In this document: positions 21,676 to 31,079 of the stretch, in pieces
Layout of the letters: the number at the start of each line of letters is the position of its first letter
Numbering within the stretch: the stretch's first letter is position 1
Origin: Melioribacter roseus
GTDB lineage: Bacteria; Bacteroidota; Ignavibacteria; Ignavibacteriales; Melioribacteraceae
Direction: 5' to 3'
Assembly (NCBI GenBank): GCA_020722065.1
Contig: DYLK01000006.1
Location: forward strand, 1-64,000
Length of the DNA: 64,000 nt
The notes under the pieces: generated by a model
Databases searched by the model: none
Seen by the model: only the letters and a program-made list of their open reading frames with translations
Told to the model about the DNA's origin: nothing
Position numbers and translations under genes: made by a program

Positions 21676-21707
21676 TTTGCAAAGTAGTTTTAACATAAGT
21701 ATTTTTG
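21676..21707 (+). promoter_or_regulatory. Bacteroidetes-type promoter for the parvulin-like gene
   Basis: TTTG (21676-21679) and TATTTTTG (21700-21707) are separated by 20 bases, an exact match to the TTTG / TAnnTTTG pattern. The leader would be about 25-30 bases before the ATG at 21741. It lies in the 149-base region divergent from galE. Confidence 0.5.
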
Positions 21708-21740
21708 CCATCAAATTGATTTTTAACGAGAAAAACATTT

Positions 21741-23489
21741 ATGCATTACACAAACAAAATTTTTTCATTACAATATTTTATCTTATTTCTGTTTATCAAT
21801 ATTTCAATTCTGCCACAAAATTTAGCTGAATTTGGAAATTCTAACATTTCTATTGATGATTTTAGACGGAAATTTGAACTAAATCCATCGCCAACAACTA
21901 ACAAAAATTCCGATAGTGTTAAAACTGACTTTCTATTTTCTATGATTACTGAAGAAATTTGGGCAAAAGAAGGAATTGAATTAAGTTTGGACACAACTGA
22001 ATATGTCCGTTCAAATGTAAAATTTATCGAAAAAATGCTTTTGCGTGATTATCTCTACAAAAATGAAGTTTTGGATAAAATTGTAATTACTGATAGAGAA
22101 ATTGATGAAGCAATTGCTAAAAGTAGTGTTATTATTTTTAGCGAATATTTTCTTTCAAAAAGTGAAGCAACTATAAACGATATTTATTCTAAATTACTTA
22201 ATAATAATAATTTATGGGATTCTCTAAAATCACAAATTGACTCTGTAAATCTATTTGTTGATACAATTTCAGTTACTTTTGGCAAGATGGAAAAGCAAAT
22301 TGAAGATGTCGTTTTTTCATTGGATAAAAATCAGATTTCTGCTCCTTTTTATACAAAAATTGGTTGGTTAATTATCAAAAATGTCGGAATTAAACGAAAT
22401 ACCGACCCAGATTTGATTTCTGAAGGAACAGCAAAGAAAAAGGTTTCCAAAATACTTTCAAAACGAAAAGAAGATGAACAAAGCAACAAAATTTATAAGC
22501 AGATTTTATTAAACAATGTTGTAAATGTTGATATTTTATTATTTGACAAATTATGCGAAAGCCTTTCAAAAAACATGAAATTATACAATTCGGGCGATGC
22601 TCAAAAATTGAATTTTGTTACTGATTTGGTTTATCAAAAAGTGCGGGAAGAATTACAAACTGACTTGAATTCTGATTATATCAAATTTGAAGAAAATCCA
22701 ATTTCTCTTAATGATTATCTAAATGATTTACAAAATATTGGGATAAAATTTTCAACTTTGGAAAGATTCCCTCTACAAAATGAACTCCACAGCATTCAAA
22801 AAGAATATATTATTCAGCAGATTTTTACTCGATTTGCCGAGAAATCAAATATTGGAAATTATCCCGAAGTGCAAAAAGAATTAGAAGAATGGAAAAAACA
22901 TTTTACTGCAAATTATTACATTCACATGTACAATGATTCTGTACAAATTGATCAAAATTCTGAGAACCAAATAATCACAATTTTAACAACAGAAGAAGTA
23001 ATCTCTGATGATATTTTAAAGATAAATCTTTTTCATAAACAGCTAAGCAATTCTGAAAACTTCAAGGAAGAATCGCAAAAAAATAGTCTATTTTGGAGAG
23101 AAAAGGAATATTCTTCAAACGATTTGTCGAATTTTGGTGTAAATGTTGATTCATTAAAAATTGGTGATATTATCGGACCAATTTACGCCAATAATTTTTT
23201 CCATCTTATAAAAATCAATAAAAGAACCACAAAAAATATTGGGACAGAAAATCAATTTAATTCCAAAATAAAATCAAAATTGAAAGAGAAAACCGAACAG
23301 TTGGCTGAGAAATACAATGTTAAAATTAATAGGGAATTGTTGAAATCTGTATCTACTACAGAAGTAAAAATGGTAGTTTTTAGAAATATCGGTTTTGGTG
23401 GAAAAATGCTTGCAACTCCTTTTCTAAAGGATTACAGTCAGTTTATAAAGGAATATTTTACGAAAAGTAAGGAAAAATCCAAAGCTTAA
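21741..23489 (+). CDS. Exported parvulin-like (PpiC/SurA-type) protein
   Basis: 582 aa. A signal peptide (to about residue 26, ISILPQ) is followed by a short helical region. A divergent parvulin domain spans about 125-225, recognisable by EDVVFSLDKNQISAPFYTK and the closing IGWLIIKNVGI. A second weak parvulin-like end occurs near 475-495 (LKIGDIIGPIYANNFFHLIK). Such proteins are periplasmic prolyl isomerases or chaperones for outer-membrane proteins. The active-site residues are poorly conserved, so a chaperone role without isomerase activity is quite possible. It converges on the next gene with a six-base gap and no visible terminator. Confidence 0.75.
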   Translation: MHYTNKIFSLQYFILFLFINISILPQNLAEFGNSNISIDDFRRKFELNPSPTTNKNSDSVKTDFLFSMITEEIWAKEGIELSLDTTEYVRSNVKFIEKMLLRDYLYKNEVLDKIVITDREIDEAIAKSSVIIFSEYFLSKSEATINDIYSKLLNNNNLWDSLKSQIDSVNLFVDTISVTFGKMEKQIEDVVFSLDKNQISAPFYTKIGWLIIKNVGIKRNTDPDLISEGTAKKKVSKILSKRKEDEQSNKIYKQILLNNVVNVDILLFDKLCESLSKNMKLYNSGDAQKLNFVTDLVYQKVREELQTDLNSDYIKFEENPISLNDYLNDLQNIGIKFSTLERFPLQNELHSIQKEYIIQQIFTRFAEKSNIGNYPEVQKELEEWKKHFTANYYIHMYNDSVQIDQNSENQIITILTTEEVISDDILKINLFHKQLSNSENFKEESQKNSLFWREKEYSSNDLSNFGVNVDSLKIGDIIGPIYANNFFHLIKINKRTTKNIGTENQFNSKIKSKLKEKTEQLAEKYNVKINRELLKSVSTTEVKMVVFRNIGFGGKMLATPFLKDYSQFIKEYFTKSKEKSKA

Positions 23490-23495
23490 TTTCTA

Positions 23496-24581
23496 TTATT
23501 TGCGAGCTGAATCAAAATAAGTGTAAGAATATTCCACGATTTCAACTGGTTGCAAGTTTGAATAAATTATCTTTCTACTAATATCGCCATACTTGTTGTA
23601 TTCATAATTTATAGACTGAAATTTTGACTTCGTAATGGAATAATCTACTTCCTTTTCGTTTATCAATCTCATTTTTTCATCATAAATAAATTCTATTGAT
23701 GTTGTCAAATTCTGTTTCGAAGTAAATAAAATTCTTCTTTCAAGTAAATTTTTTGAATTATAATGATAGGCAACCTTTGTTAGCAAATTCCTCTTCTTTT
23801 CTATCGCTTCTCGGGAAGTAATTTTCCCTTCTTTTGAATATTTATACCTATTAATAAAGTGGTAATTGGATATAAAATACTTTTCTTCGTGGAATATCAA
23901 ATTACTTGAATTATCATATTTTTTCGTAGAAATAGCAATAGGTTTGTTATTCTTATCTACAGTAACCTTTTTCACTTCATTATTATTTTTATCATAGGTT
24001 ATATTCAATTTCGAAATTAGATTTAGATTATTATCATATCTTTTTAACTCAATTAAATTATTGTGAGAATTGAAATGACTAATCACTTTATTCCATAATT
24101 TCCCATCTATGTTAAAATCTTGAACTGTAGTTTTTGTGTGATTTTTTTCAGTAAACACCGACTCTCTGCTAACAATCTCAGATTCCCAATTGTAATTGGT
24201 TTGTGTAATCACATTATTGTTTGAATCGAGTGTATAATCTATTGTATAATTTTTTGTAGAATCTGCCCAAATAGTTTGTTGTCGAATTAATCTTTTGAAT
24301 TTATCATATTTCAAATATTTCGAAAAATACAGGTTGCCAACAACATCAAATTTTTTCCTTTCAATTTCATTCCCGTCAATATTAAATTTTTTATATTCAT
24401 TATCGGCATAAATTTCTCTTTTCTTCGTGATTTTTCCATTTTCCCAATAAACTTCAAAATGTCTTTCGGAAATTGATTCAATTTTAGGTTTATGGGATTC
24501 ATTTTTTTTGGGTTCTTCGTTTACTTTGCAACTTGAAATAAGTAAAAGAATTATCAGAATATTGAGTAATTTTATGTTCAT
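23496..24581 (-). CDS. Lipoprotein with YD-like tandem repeats
   Basis: 361 aa. The lipobox ILLLISSCK near residues 9-18 predicts an acylated cysteine. The remainder is a run of about 20-residue units containing Y(D/N)xxxN-L/I-I and Y-x-Y patterns (for example YDKFKRLIRQQTIW, YDNNLNLISKLNITYDKNNN, YNKYGDISRKIIY). They resemble RHS/YD or MORN-type beta repeats. No RHS core or toxin domain is present. Probably a cell-surface or periplasmic solenoid; function unknown. The ATG is at 24581, divergent from the methyltransferase gene. Confidence 0.78.
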   Translation of the reverse strand: MNIKLLNILIILLLISSCKVNEEPKKNESHKPKIESISERHFEVYWENGKITKKREIYADNEYKKFNIDGNEIERKKFDVVGNLYFSKYLKYDKFKRLIRQQTIWADSTKNYTIDYTLDSNNNVITQTNYNWESEIVSRESVFTEKNHTKTTVQDFNIDGKLWNKVISHFNSHNNLIELKRYDNNLNLISKLNITYDKNNNEVKKVTVDKNNKPIAISTKKYDNSSNLIFHEEKYFISNYHFINRYKYSKEGKITSREAIEKKRNLLTKVAYHYNSKNLLERRILFTSKQNLTTSIEFIYDEKMRLINEKEVDYSITKSKFQSINYEYNKYGDISRKIIYSNLQPVEIVEYSYTYFDSARK

Positions 24582-24725
24582 TGGTGTTTCAAAAAAAATA
24601 TATAATTTAATTCTTAAAAGTTATTCATTTTGAGATAAAAAAGCTCAATTATTTTGATTTTTGAATAAATTCATAATAAATGTTTTATAATAAATTATCT
24701 TTAATTATTAAAAAACGAGAATTAT

Positions 24726-25466
24726 ATGGCTGAAAAGCACTACAACGAACAAGTAAAATACACAAATGAATATCTAATTCCATATTTCAAAAGACACATT
24801 CCAAATTGGCAAAAACTAAAAGTTTTAGAAATTGGATGTGCAGAAGGCGGTTTAATAAATGTTTTCCATAATTTGGAAATAGATGCAACTGGAGTTGAAA
24901 TTAGTGAAAAAAGAGTGCAACTGGCTATTAGCAAAAATCCCAATTTGAAAATTGTTGTTGGTGATATTATGGATGAAAATTTACCAAACAAATTGGGAAA
25001 ATTTGATTTTATAATTATGCGAGATGTTATTGAGCATATTCCAAACAAAGAAATAACTTTTACAAATATTGAAAAATTAGCAAACCCAAATGCCTACTTG
25101 TTCTTTTCCTTTCCGCCAAAATTTTCTCCTTTTGCTGGACATCAACAAATTGGTAAAACCATTCTGAAAGCTGTTCCATATTTACATTTACTTCCAACTT
25201 CCATTTTGAAAAGATTAGCAAAAACTATGGGAGAAAGAGATTATTACGTTGGCGAAATCAAATTAAATTATTCAACTGGAATGCAAATACAGAAATTTGA
25301 GAATTTGTGTAAATCCAAAAAATTTATTCCTATTAAAAAGGATGTTTTCCTTTTTCGCCCGATTTACGCATATCGGTTTGGACTTCCGACAATTAAACTG
25401 CCAAACATTCCTTTAATTCGGGAAGTTTTAACATTTGGATATGAAACATTACTGCAAAAAATTTAA
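24726..25466 (+). CDS. Class I SAM-dependent methyltransferase
   Basis: 246 aa. SAM motif I is VLEIGCAEGG near 35-44, the acidic motif II GVEIS follows, and FDFIIMRDVIEHIPNKE is a motif seen in UbiG/type-11 methyltransferases. The C-terminal part (SFPPKFSPFAGHQQ, then a basic region ending at LPNIPLIREVLTFGY) resembles methyltransferases of glycan or lipid clusters, but the substrate is unknown. The GH3 gene follows on the same strand 28 bases after the stop. ATG at 24726; no strong ribosome site. Confidence 0.85.
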   Translation: MAEKHYNEQVKYTNEYLIPYFKRHIPNWQKLKVLEIGCAEGGLINVFHNLEIDATGVEISEKRVQLAISKNPNLKIVVGDIMDENLPNKLGKFDFIIMRDVIEHIPNKEITFTNIEKLANPNAYLFFSFPPKFSPFAGHQQIGKTILKAVPYLHLLPTSILKRLAKTMGERDYYVGEIKLNYSTGMQIQKFENLCKSKKFIPIKKDVFLFRPIYAYRFGLPTIKLPNIPLIREVLTFGYETLLQKI

Positions 25467-25494
25467 CTATTTTTCACAGAAATATGAGGTTCAA

Positions 25495-27984
25495 ATGAAG
25501 AAAATTATTGTTTTAATTATCACTTTAATCTTTTCAACAGGCTTTTCTCAAGAAAATATGCTTTACAAAAATTCATCTCAACCAATTGAAGATAGAATTG
25601 AAGATTTACTAAAACGGTTAACTCTTGACGAAAAAATTGAATTGCTCGGTGGAACTGGTTTTGCGACAAAATCAATAACCCGTTTTGAAATTCCAGAATT
25701 AAAAATGACAGATGGACCAATGGGACCAAGATGGAATCCTTCAACGGCTTTTCCCGCTTCAGTTGCAATGGCTGCAACTTGGAATCCAGAACTAATTAGC
25801 AAAGTCGGATCGGCAATTGGTCGCGAAACAAAAGGAAAAGGTCGGCATGTAATTCTTGGTCCGTGTGTAAATATTGTACGAATGCCAATGGGCGGAAGAA
25901 ATTTTGAAAGTTTTGGAGAAGATCCTTTTCTTACTTCACGAATTGCCGTAAATTATATAAAAGGTGTACAAAAGGAAGGAGTTGCTGCAACAATTAAACA
26001 TTTTGCGGTAAATAATCAAGAACATGAAAGAACTTTTGTTGACGTAATTGTAAGCGAACGAGCTTTGAACGAAATCTATTTACCCGCCTTTAAAGCTGCT
26101 GTTCAAGAAGCTGATGTTTTATGTGTTATGAATTCATACAATAAAATAAATATGAATTATGCAGCCGAAAAAGATTATCTACTAGTAGAGAAATTAAAAA
26201 AAGAATGGGGTTTTTCTGGATTAATAATGAGCGATTGGGATGCTGTAAAATCTACAATTCCAACTGCAAAAAGTGGAATGGATCTTGAGATGCCAACAGG
26301 AACTTATATAAACAAAAATTCATTAAAAATTCCATTACAAGAAGGCGAAATAACCGAAGCCCAAATTACCGAGAAAGTTCGTAGAATTCTCCGTGTAATT
26401 TTCAAATTAGGATTGTTTGATAATCCCGAATGGCAAGAAAAACCAGAATTAGTAAACACAAAAGAAAATCGTCAAATTGCATATCAAATAGCACTTGAAT
26501 CGATTGTTTTATTAAAAAATGAAAACAATATACTCCCACTTAACAAAGATAAAATCAAAAAGATTGCAATTATTGGTCCGAATGCAGAAATACAAAGGAC
26601 GGGCGGTGGCGGAAGTTCCTATGTAACTCCAATTGACCCAATTTCGCCGTTGCAAGCTATTCGGGAAAAATATTCTGAAAATATTGAAATAGATTTTGCC
26701 CCTGGAGTAATTCTTGAAGGCGACACAAAAGCAATAGAATATGAATTTTTATTTACAGATAAATCGTTAAAAACAAACGGTTTACAAGCTAAATATTGGG
26801 ATAATAAATTCTTGGAAGGAAATCCCAAAATTGAACTAATTGAAAGTAATGTGGATTTTCATTGGAATGATAAAAGTCCAGATTCAGCAATTCCACAAGA
26901 TAATTTTTCAGCAAGATGGAGCGGTTTTATCAAAGTACCAAAATCTGGTGAATATCAAATTCAAACTTCATCTGATGATGGTGTAAGATTGTATTTTGAT
27001 GATAAATTAATTATTAACGATTGGAACGACCACGCTATCGAAACAAAAAGTTATTCATTTTCCCTTGAAAAAGATGCTGTTCACAAAATTACTTTGGAAT
27101 ATTATGAAAACGGTGGTAGTGCAGTTGCTATTTTAGGTTGGCAAAAACCTCAAGAAAATCAATTTGAAGAAGCAATAAAATTAGCCCAAAATAGCGATAT
27201 TGTATTAATTTTTGCTGGAAATTCCGACCAAATTGAAACTGAAGGACGCGACCGCCAAAACTTAGAATTACCAAACCAACAAGCTGAATTGATTCAAGAA
27301 ATAACAAAAGTTAATAAAAATGTAGTTGTTGTATTAAGCACTGGTGCCCCAATTGTGATGGAGAAATGGTTAAATGACGTTGAAGCAGTTATTCAAACTT
27401 GGTTTTCTGGAACAGAAGGTGGAAATGCTATAATTGATGTTTTGTTTGGGAAATACAATCCAAGCGGTAAACTTCCCATTTCATTCCCTAAAAAATATGA
27501 AGACTCTTCTTCATTTGATACATACAAATCTTATACTGCCCGAACATATTATGCCGATGATATTTACGTCGGGTACAGACATTTTGATAAATATAACATC
27601 GAACCACTTTTCCCTTTTGGTTTTGGTCTTTCATACACAACCTTTGAATACTCAAATTTAAGTATTTTGGAAGATGATAACTCTTTTACAGTTGCATTCG
27701 AAATAGAAAACATTGGCGATGTTGACGGAAGCGAAATTGCCCAGATTTATATTTCGGCAGAAAATCCATTAGTAGATAGACCAATTAAGGAATTAAAATC
27801 ATTTAAAAAAGTAGAATTGAAAGCCAAAGAAAAGAAATCAGTTGAATTAACTATCGACAAAAAATCATTCTCTTATTTTGATGGACAAATACACGATTGG
27901 AAATTAGATAAAGGGAATTATACGATTCATGTTGCTTCTTCTTCAAGAGATATTCGCTTGCAAAAAACTGTTTCCATTAAATAA
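25495..27984 (+). CDS. Exported glycoside hydrolase family 3 with inserted PA14 domain
   Basis: 829 aa from the ATG at 25495, which follows GAGGTTCAA and begins a signal peptide ending STGFSQ. The GH3 barrel contains KHFAVNNQEHER and the nucleophile D247 in LIMSDWDAV. A PA14 domain (about 425-565, SGEYQIQTSSDDGVRLYFDD) interrupts the second GH3 domain, and a fibronectin-III-like domain closes the protein. Family members are beta-glucosidases or beta-xylosidases; PA14 inserts usually shape the substrate pocket. Likely periplasmic or surface cleavage of beta-linked oligosaccharides. An upstream in-frame start at 25435 lies inside the methyltransferase gene and lacks a signal sequence. Confidence 0.92.
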   Translation: MKKIIVLIITLIFSTGFSQENMLYKNSSQPIEDRIEDLLKRLTLDEKIELLGGTGFATKSITRFEIPELKMTDGPMGPRWNPSTAFPASVAMAATWNPELISKVGSAIGRETKGKGRHVILGPCVNIVRMPMGGRNFESFGEDPFLTSRIAVNYIKGVQKEGVAATIKHFAVNNQEHERTFVDVIVSERALNEIYLPAFKAAVQEADVLCVMNSYNKINMNYAAEKDYLLVEKLKKEWGFSGLIMSDWDAVKSTIPTAKSGMDLEMPTGTYINKNSLKIPLQEGEITEAQITEKVRRILRVIFKLGLFDNPEWQEKPELVNTKENRQIAYQIALESIVLLKNENNILPLNKDKIKKIAIIGPNAEIQRTGGGGSSYVTPIDPISPLQAIREKYSENIEIDFAPGVILEGDTKAIEYEFLFTDKSLKTNGLQAKYWDNKFLEGNPKIELIESNVDFHWNDKSPDSAIPQDNFSARWSGFIKVPKSGEYQIQTSSDDGVRLYFDDKLIINDWNDHAIETKSYSFSLEKDAVHKITLEYYENGGSAVAILGWQKPQENQFEEAIKLAQNSDIVLIFAGNSDQIETEGRDRQNLELPNQQAELIQEITKVNKNVVVVLSTGAPIVMEKWLNDVEAVIQTWFSGTEGGNAIIDVLFGKYNPSGKLPISFPKKYEDSSSFDTYKSYTARTYYADDIYVGYRHFDKYNIEPLFPFGFGLSYTTFEYSNLSILEDDNSFTVAFEIENIGDVDGSEIAQIYISAENPLVDRPIKELKSFKKVELKAKEKKSVELTIDKKSFSYFDGQIHDWKLDKGNYTIHVASSSRDIRLQKTVSIK

Positions 27985-28035
27985 AAACACTGAATACATT
28001 TAATCATTTTCCTAATCTTTAATACATCGATTAAA

Positions 28036-28070
28036 AATTATAATTCCCGCATTTGGCGGGAATTATTTTT
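28036..28070. terminator. Bidirectional terminator between GH3 and M3 peptidase genes
   Basis: TAATTCCCGC (28041-28050), loop ATTTG and GCGGGAATTA (28056-28065) form a perfect 10-base stem with A-rich left and T-rich right flanks. It serves both convergent genes. Confidence 0.88.
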
Positions 28071-30171
28071 AATTTAAACCTCGTTTTTTTAACAAAGCTT
28101 CAATTCCTGGTTCTTTTCCACGAAATTTTTTATATAATTCCATCGAATTTTCTGTTCCACCTTTCGAAATGATGAAATCGCGATATTTCTTTGCAATTTC
28201 TTTATTTAGAATATTCCCACTTTGTTCGAAATATGCAAAAGCATCGGCATCAAGTAATTCTGCCCAAATATAACTATAATAACCGGCAGAATAACCGCCA
28301 CCGAAAATATGATTAAAATATGTTGTACGATAACGTGGAATAATTTCGTCAATTAATCCAATTCTTTTCATCGAAGCATTTTCAAAATCTATTACATCAA
28401 GATTTTTTTCATCAGTAATTGTGTGCCAATCCATATCTAAAAATGCAGCGGCAAGATATTCAACCGTTGCAAAGCCTTGATTGAACAATTCTGCATTTTT
28501 TAATTTAGCAATAAGTTCATCTGGAATTACTTCGCCCGTTTGGTAGTGTTTAGCATATTTTTTAATGAAATCTGGATGCAATGCCCAATTTTCCATTAAT
28601 TGTGAAGGGAATTCCACAAAATCAATCGGAGTTTGTGTTCCAGCTAACGATTCATAATTACAATCTGAAAGTAATCCGTGCAACGCGTGTCCGAATTCGT
28701 GGAACAATGTTAATGTTTCATCTAATGAAAGAAGAGATGGTTTATCGGCAGTTGGTTTCGAAAAATTTCCCACATTATATATTATTGGATAAATATTTTT
28801 TCCGTCAATTTTGTGTTGAGTTTGGAATTCCTCCATCCAAGCACCACTTCTTTTTGATTGACGCGGGAAATAATCGGTGTATAAAATTCCAATGTGCTTT
28901 CCATCTGCCTCAGTAACTTCAAATACTTTTACATCTGGGTGATATTTTTCAATGTCGTTTCGTTCGATAAATTTTATACCAAATAACTCGTTCGCCAAAG
29001 TGAATGCTCCTTGAATTACGTTTTCCAATTTGAAATATGGACGAAGTTCATCTTCATTCAAATTATATTTTGCTAATTTCACTTTTTCGGAATAAAACCA
29101 CCAATCCCAAGGCATTAATTGAAAAGAATTTCCTTCGTCTCTTATCATTCTTTGCATTTCATCGCGTTCTTCTGTTGCTCTTTTAATTGCTGGTTTCCAA
29201 AGTTGATTTAATCTTTCGTAAACATTTTGTGGATTTTTAGCCATATTTTCTTCTAAAACAAATTCTGCGTGATTTTTATATCCCAATAATTTAGCCTTTT
29301 GTAAACGAAGTTTTGCGATTTCTACAACAATTTCTTTATTGTCGTATTTATCATTTTTATCTCCTTTCATGAAATAAGCTCGATATAACTTTTCGCGGAG
29401 TTTTCGATTCTCGGCATATTGTAAAAATGGAATCATACTTGATTTTTGTGTTGTAAAGACCCATTTCCCGTCTTTCCCTCTTTCTTTTGCCGTTTCAGAT
29501 GAAGCAATAATTACTGATTCTGGCAAACCCGCTAAATCTTTTTTGTCTTCAATTACTAACTCAAATTCATTTGTTTCATTTAATGTGTTTTCGCTGAATT
29601 GAATAGAAAGCACCGACAATCTTGCATTAATTTTTGTAAGATTTTCTTTGTCTTCAGCATTTAGATTTGCACCTCCACGAACAAAATCTTTGTAGTAATT
29701 TTCCAATAAAATCATTTGTTCGTTTGTAAGGTTTAATGATTTCCTTTGATTAAACACAATTTTTACACGCTCAAATAACTTTGGATTTAAATTTATTTCA
29801 TCTTGATGTTCAGCAAGCTTTGGCATTACAATTTTTGCAATTTCGGTAATTTTTTCTGAATTCATCGATTCCAACATTGCCCCAAATATTTTACTTGTTC
29901 TTTCTAACAATTCGCCACTTTGTTCTAACGCAACAATTGTATTTTCGAAAGATGGAGGTTCAGGATTATCAATTATTCTTTGAATTTCTTCTTTATGAAT
30001 TTTTGCCGATTCAATGAATGCGGGCAAATAATGTTCATCTTCAATTTGGCTAAAAGGCGGAGTGTTATAAACAGTATTCCACTTTTGCAATAACGGGTTT
30101 TCGTTTGATTCAATACAACTTGTTGCCATAAGAATTACCAATAATAATGTTGATAAATATCTAACTTTCAT
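28069..30171 (-). CDS. M3-family zinc metallopeptidase lipoprotein (Dcp/oligopeptidase A type)
   Basis: 700 aa from the ATG at 30171, preceded by GGAAATAAA; this start gives a lipoprotein signal (LLVILMATSC), whereas the upstream extension to 30276 has no sensible leader. The thermolysin-like motif HEFGH is at H491-E492 to H495, with the third zinc ligand E520. Family M3 enzymes degrade peptides of up to about 20 residues, releasing dipeptides (Dcp) or cutting internally. As a lipoprotein it acts in the envelope, fitting the peptide-use theme of this window. Confidence 0.93.
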   Translation of the reverse strand: MKVRYLSTLLLVILMATSCIESNENPLLQKWNTVYNTPPFSQIEDEHYLPAFIESAKIHKEEIQRIIDNPEPPSFENTIVALEQSGELLERTSKIFGAMLESMNSEKITEIAKIVMPKLAEHQDEINLNPKLFERVKIVFNQRKSLNLTNEQMILLENYYKDFVRGGANLNAEDKENLTKINARLSVLSIQFSENTLNETNEFELVIEDKKDLAGLPESVIIASSETAKERGKDGKWVFTTQKSSMIPFLQYAENRKLREKLYRAYFMKGDKNDKYDNKEIVVEIAKLRLQKAKLLGYKNHAEFVLEENMAKNPQNVYERLNQLWKPAIKRATEERDEMQRMIRDEGNSFQLMPWDWWFYSEKVKLAKYNLNEDELRPYFKLENVIQGAFTLANELFGIKFIERNDIEKYHPDVKVFEVTEADGKHIGILYTDYFPRQSKRSGAWMEEFQTQHKIDGKNIYPIIYNVGNFSKPTADKPSLLSLDETLTLFHEFGHALHGLLSDCNYESLAGTQTPIDFVEFPSQLMENWALHPDFIKKYAKHYQTGEVIPDELIAKLKNAELFNQGFATVEYLAAAFLDMDWHTITDEKNLDVIDFENASMKRIGLIDEIIPRYRTTYFNHIFGGGYSAGYYSYIWAELLDADAFAYFEQSGNILNKEIAKKYRDFIISKGGTENSMELYKKFRGKEPGIEALLKKRGLN

Positions 30172-30417
30172 TTTATTTCCATAAATATTGGGCAAAAAAT
30201 AACGTTTTTTTTCCAAAAAGAGAGAATTGATAATTTTTTGAATTAGTCGAAATTCATAAAGATTTGCATAAATCATTTATTACTTCATAAGTAAATATGA
30301 CATAAATCACAATTATTAAAGATTTATACATCTTTTTTTAAAAATCATTGCTTATTATTTATTCTTATATATTTTATAACTACTCAAAACAAATTATAAA
30401 CATAACAAAGAGGATTT

Positions 30418-31068
30418 ATGAAAAGTAGAGTAATTGTAGTACTAATTGCTGGAATTTTTCTTTTCTCAAATATTTGGGGACAGGAATATTCCGCTTCAAT
30501 GGATTTAGGATTCAAAGGAGTTGGCCTTAGTTTATCTAAATCTTTTAGTGAACAAATCAATGCTCGCGTAGGATTTTCTTACTTCACACTTGAAGTGGAA
30601 GGCGGAGACCCAGCAACAGATGATTATGTTTACACCGCAAATCCCAAGTTAACAACTTTGAACGTTTTGGCAGATTATTTCCCGTTTGAAAACTGGTTTA
30701 GAGTAACCGGCGGCGTTGTCTTTAACTTAAATGTAATAGATACAAAATTAACACCAACACAGACTTATACAATCGGTGGCGATTCATACACTCCTGAAGA
30801 AATGGGCGATTTGAATGCGAACATTACGTTCCCACCAGTTGCTCCTTATTTAGGAATTGGCTTTGGGAATGCTGTTTCAAGAGAACCTGGTTTTTCTTAT
30901 ACTCTTGATTTCGGCACATTTTACCAAGGAGCAGCCAAAGTTGATTTAACCGCCGAAGGTTTATTAAGTCCATCAGCATCAAGCGACCAAGAACAAACTT
31001 TAGAAAATAATTTAAGTTCGTTCAAATGGTATCCTGTAGTAACATTTAGCGTTAATTATACATTTTAA
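30418..31068 (+). CDS. Small outer-membrane beta-barrel-like protein
   Basis: 216 aa. A signal peptide ends near residue 22 (NIWGQ). The mature part alternates hydrophobic and polar residues in strands (VGLSLSKSFSEQINARVGFSYFTLEV) and ends in YPVVTFSVNYTF, an aromatic C-terminal strand typical of barrel insertion. No named family was recognised. The ATG follows AGAGGATTT. The next gene, a surface lipoprotein, starts 11 bases after the stop with its own AAAGGAGG site, so the two are probably one operon. Confidence 0.75.
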   Translation: MKSRVIVVLIAGIFLFSNIWGQEYSASMDLGFKGVGLSLSKSFSEQINARVGFSYFTLEVEGGDPATDDYVYTANPKLTTLNVLADYFPFENWFRVTGGVVFNLNVIDTKLTPTQTYTIGGDSYTPEEMGDLNANITFPPVAPYLGIGFGNAVSREPGFSYTLDFGTFYQGAAKVDLTAEGLLSPSASSDQEQTLENNLSSFKWYPVVTFSVNYTF

Positions 31069-31079
31069 AAGGAGGAAAA

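Noticed and set aside
25435-25494. Upstream in-frame start for the GH3 gene
   Set aside because: It lies inside the methyltransferase gene and would bury the signal peptide; the ATG at 25495 has a ribosome site and a proper leader.
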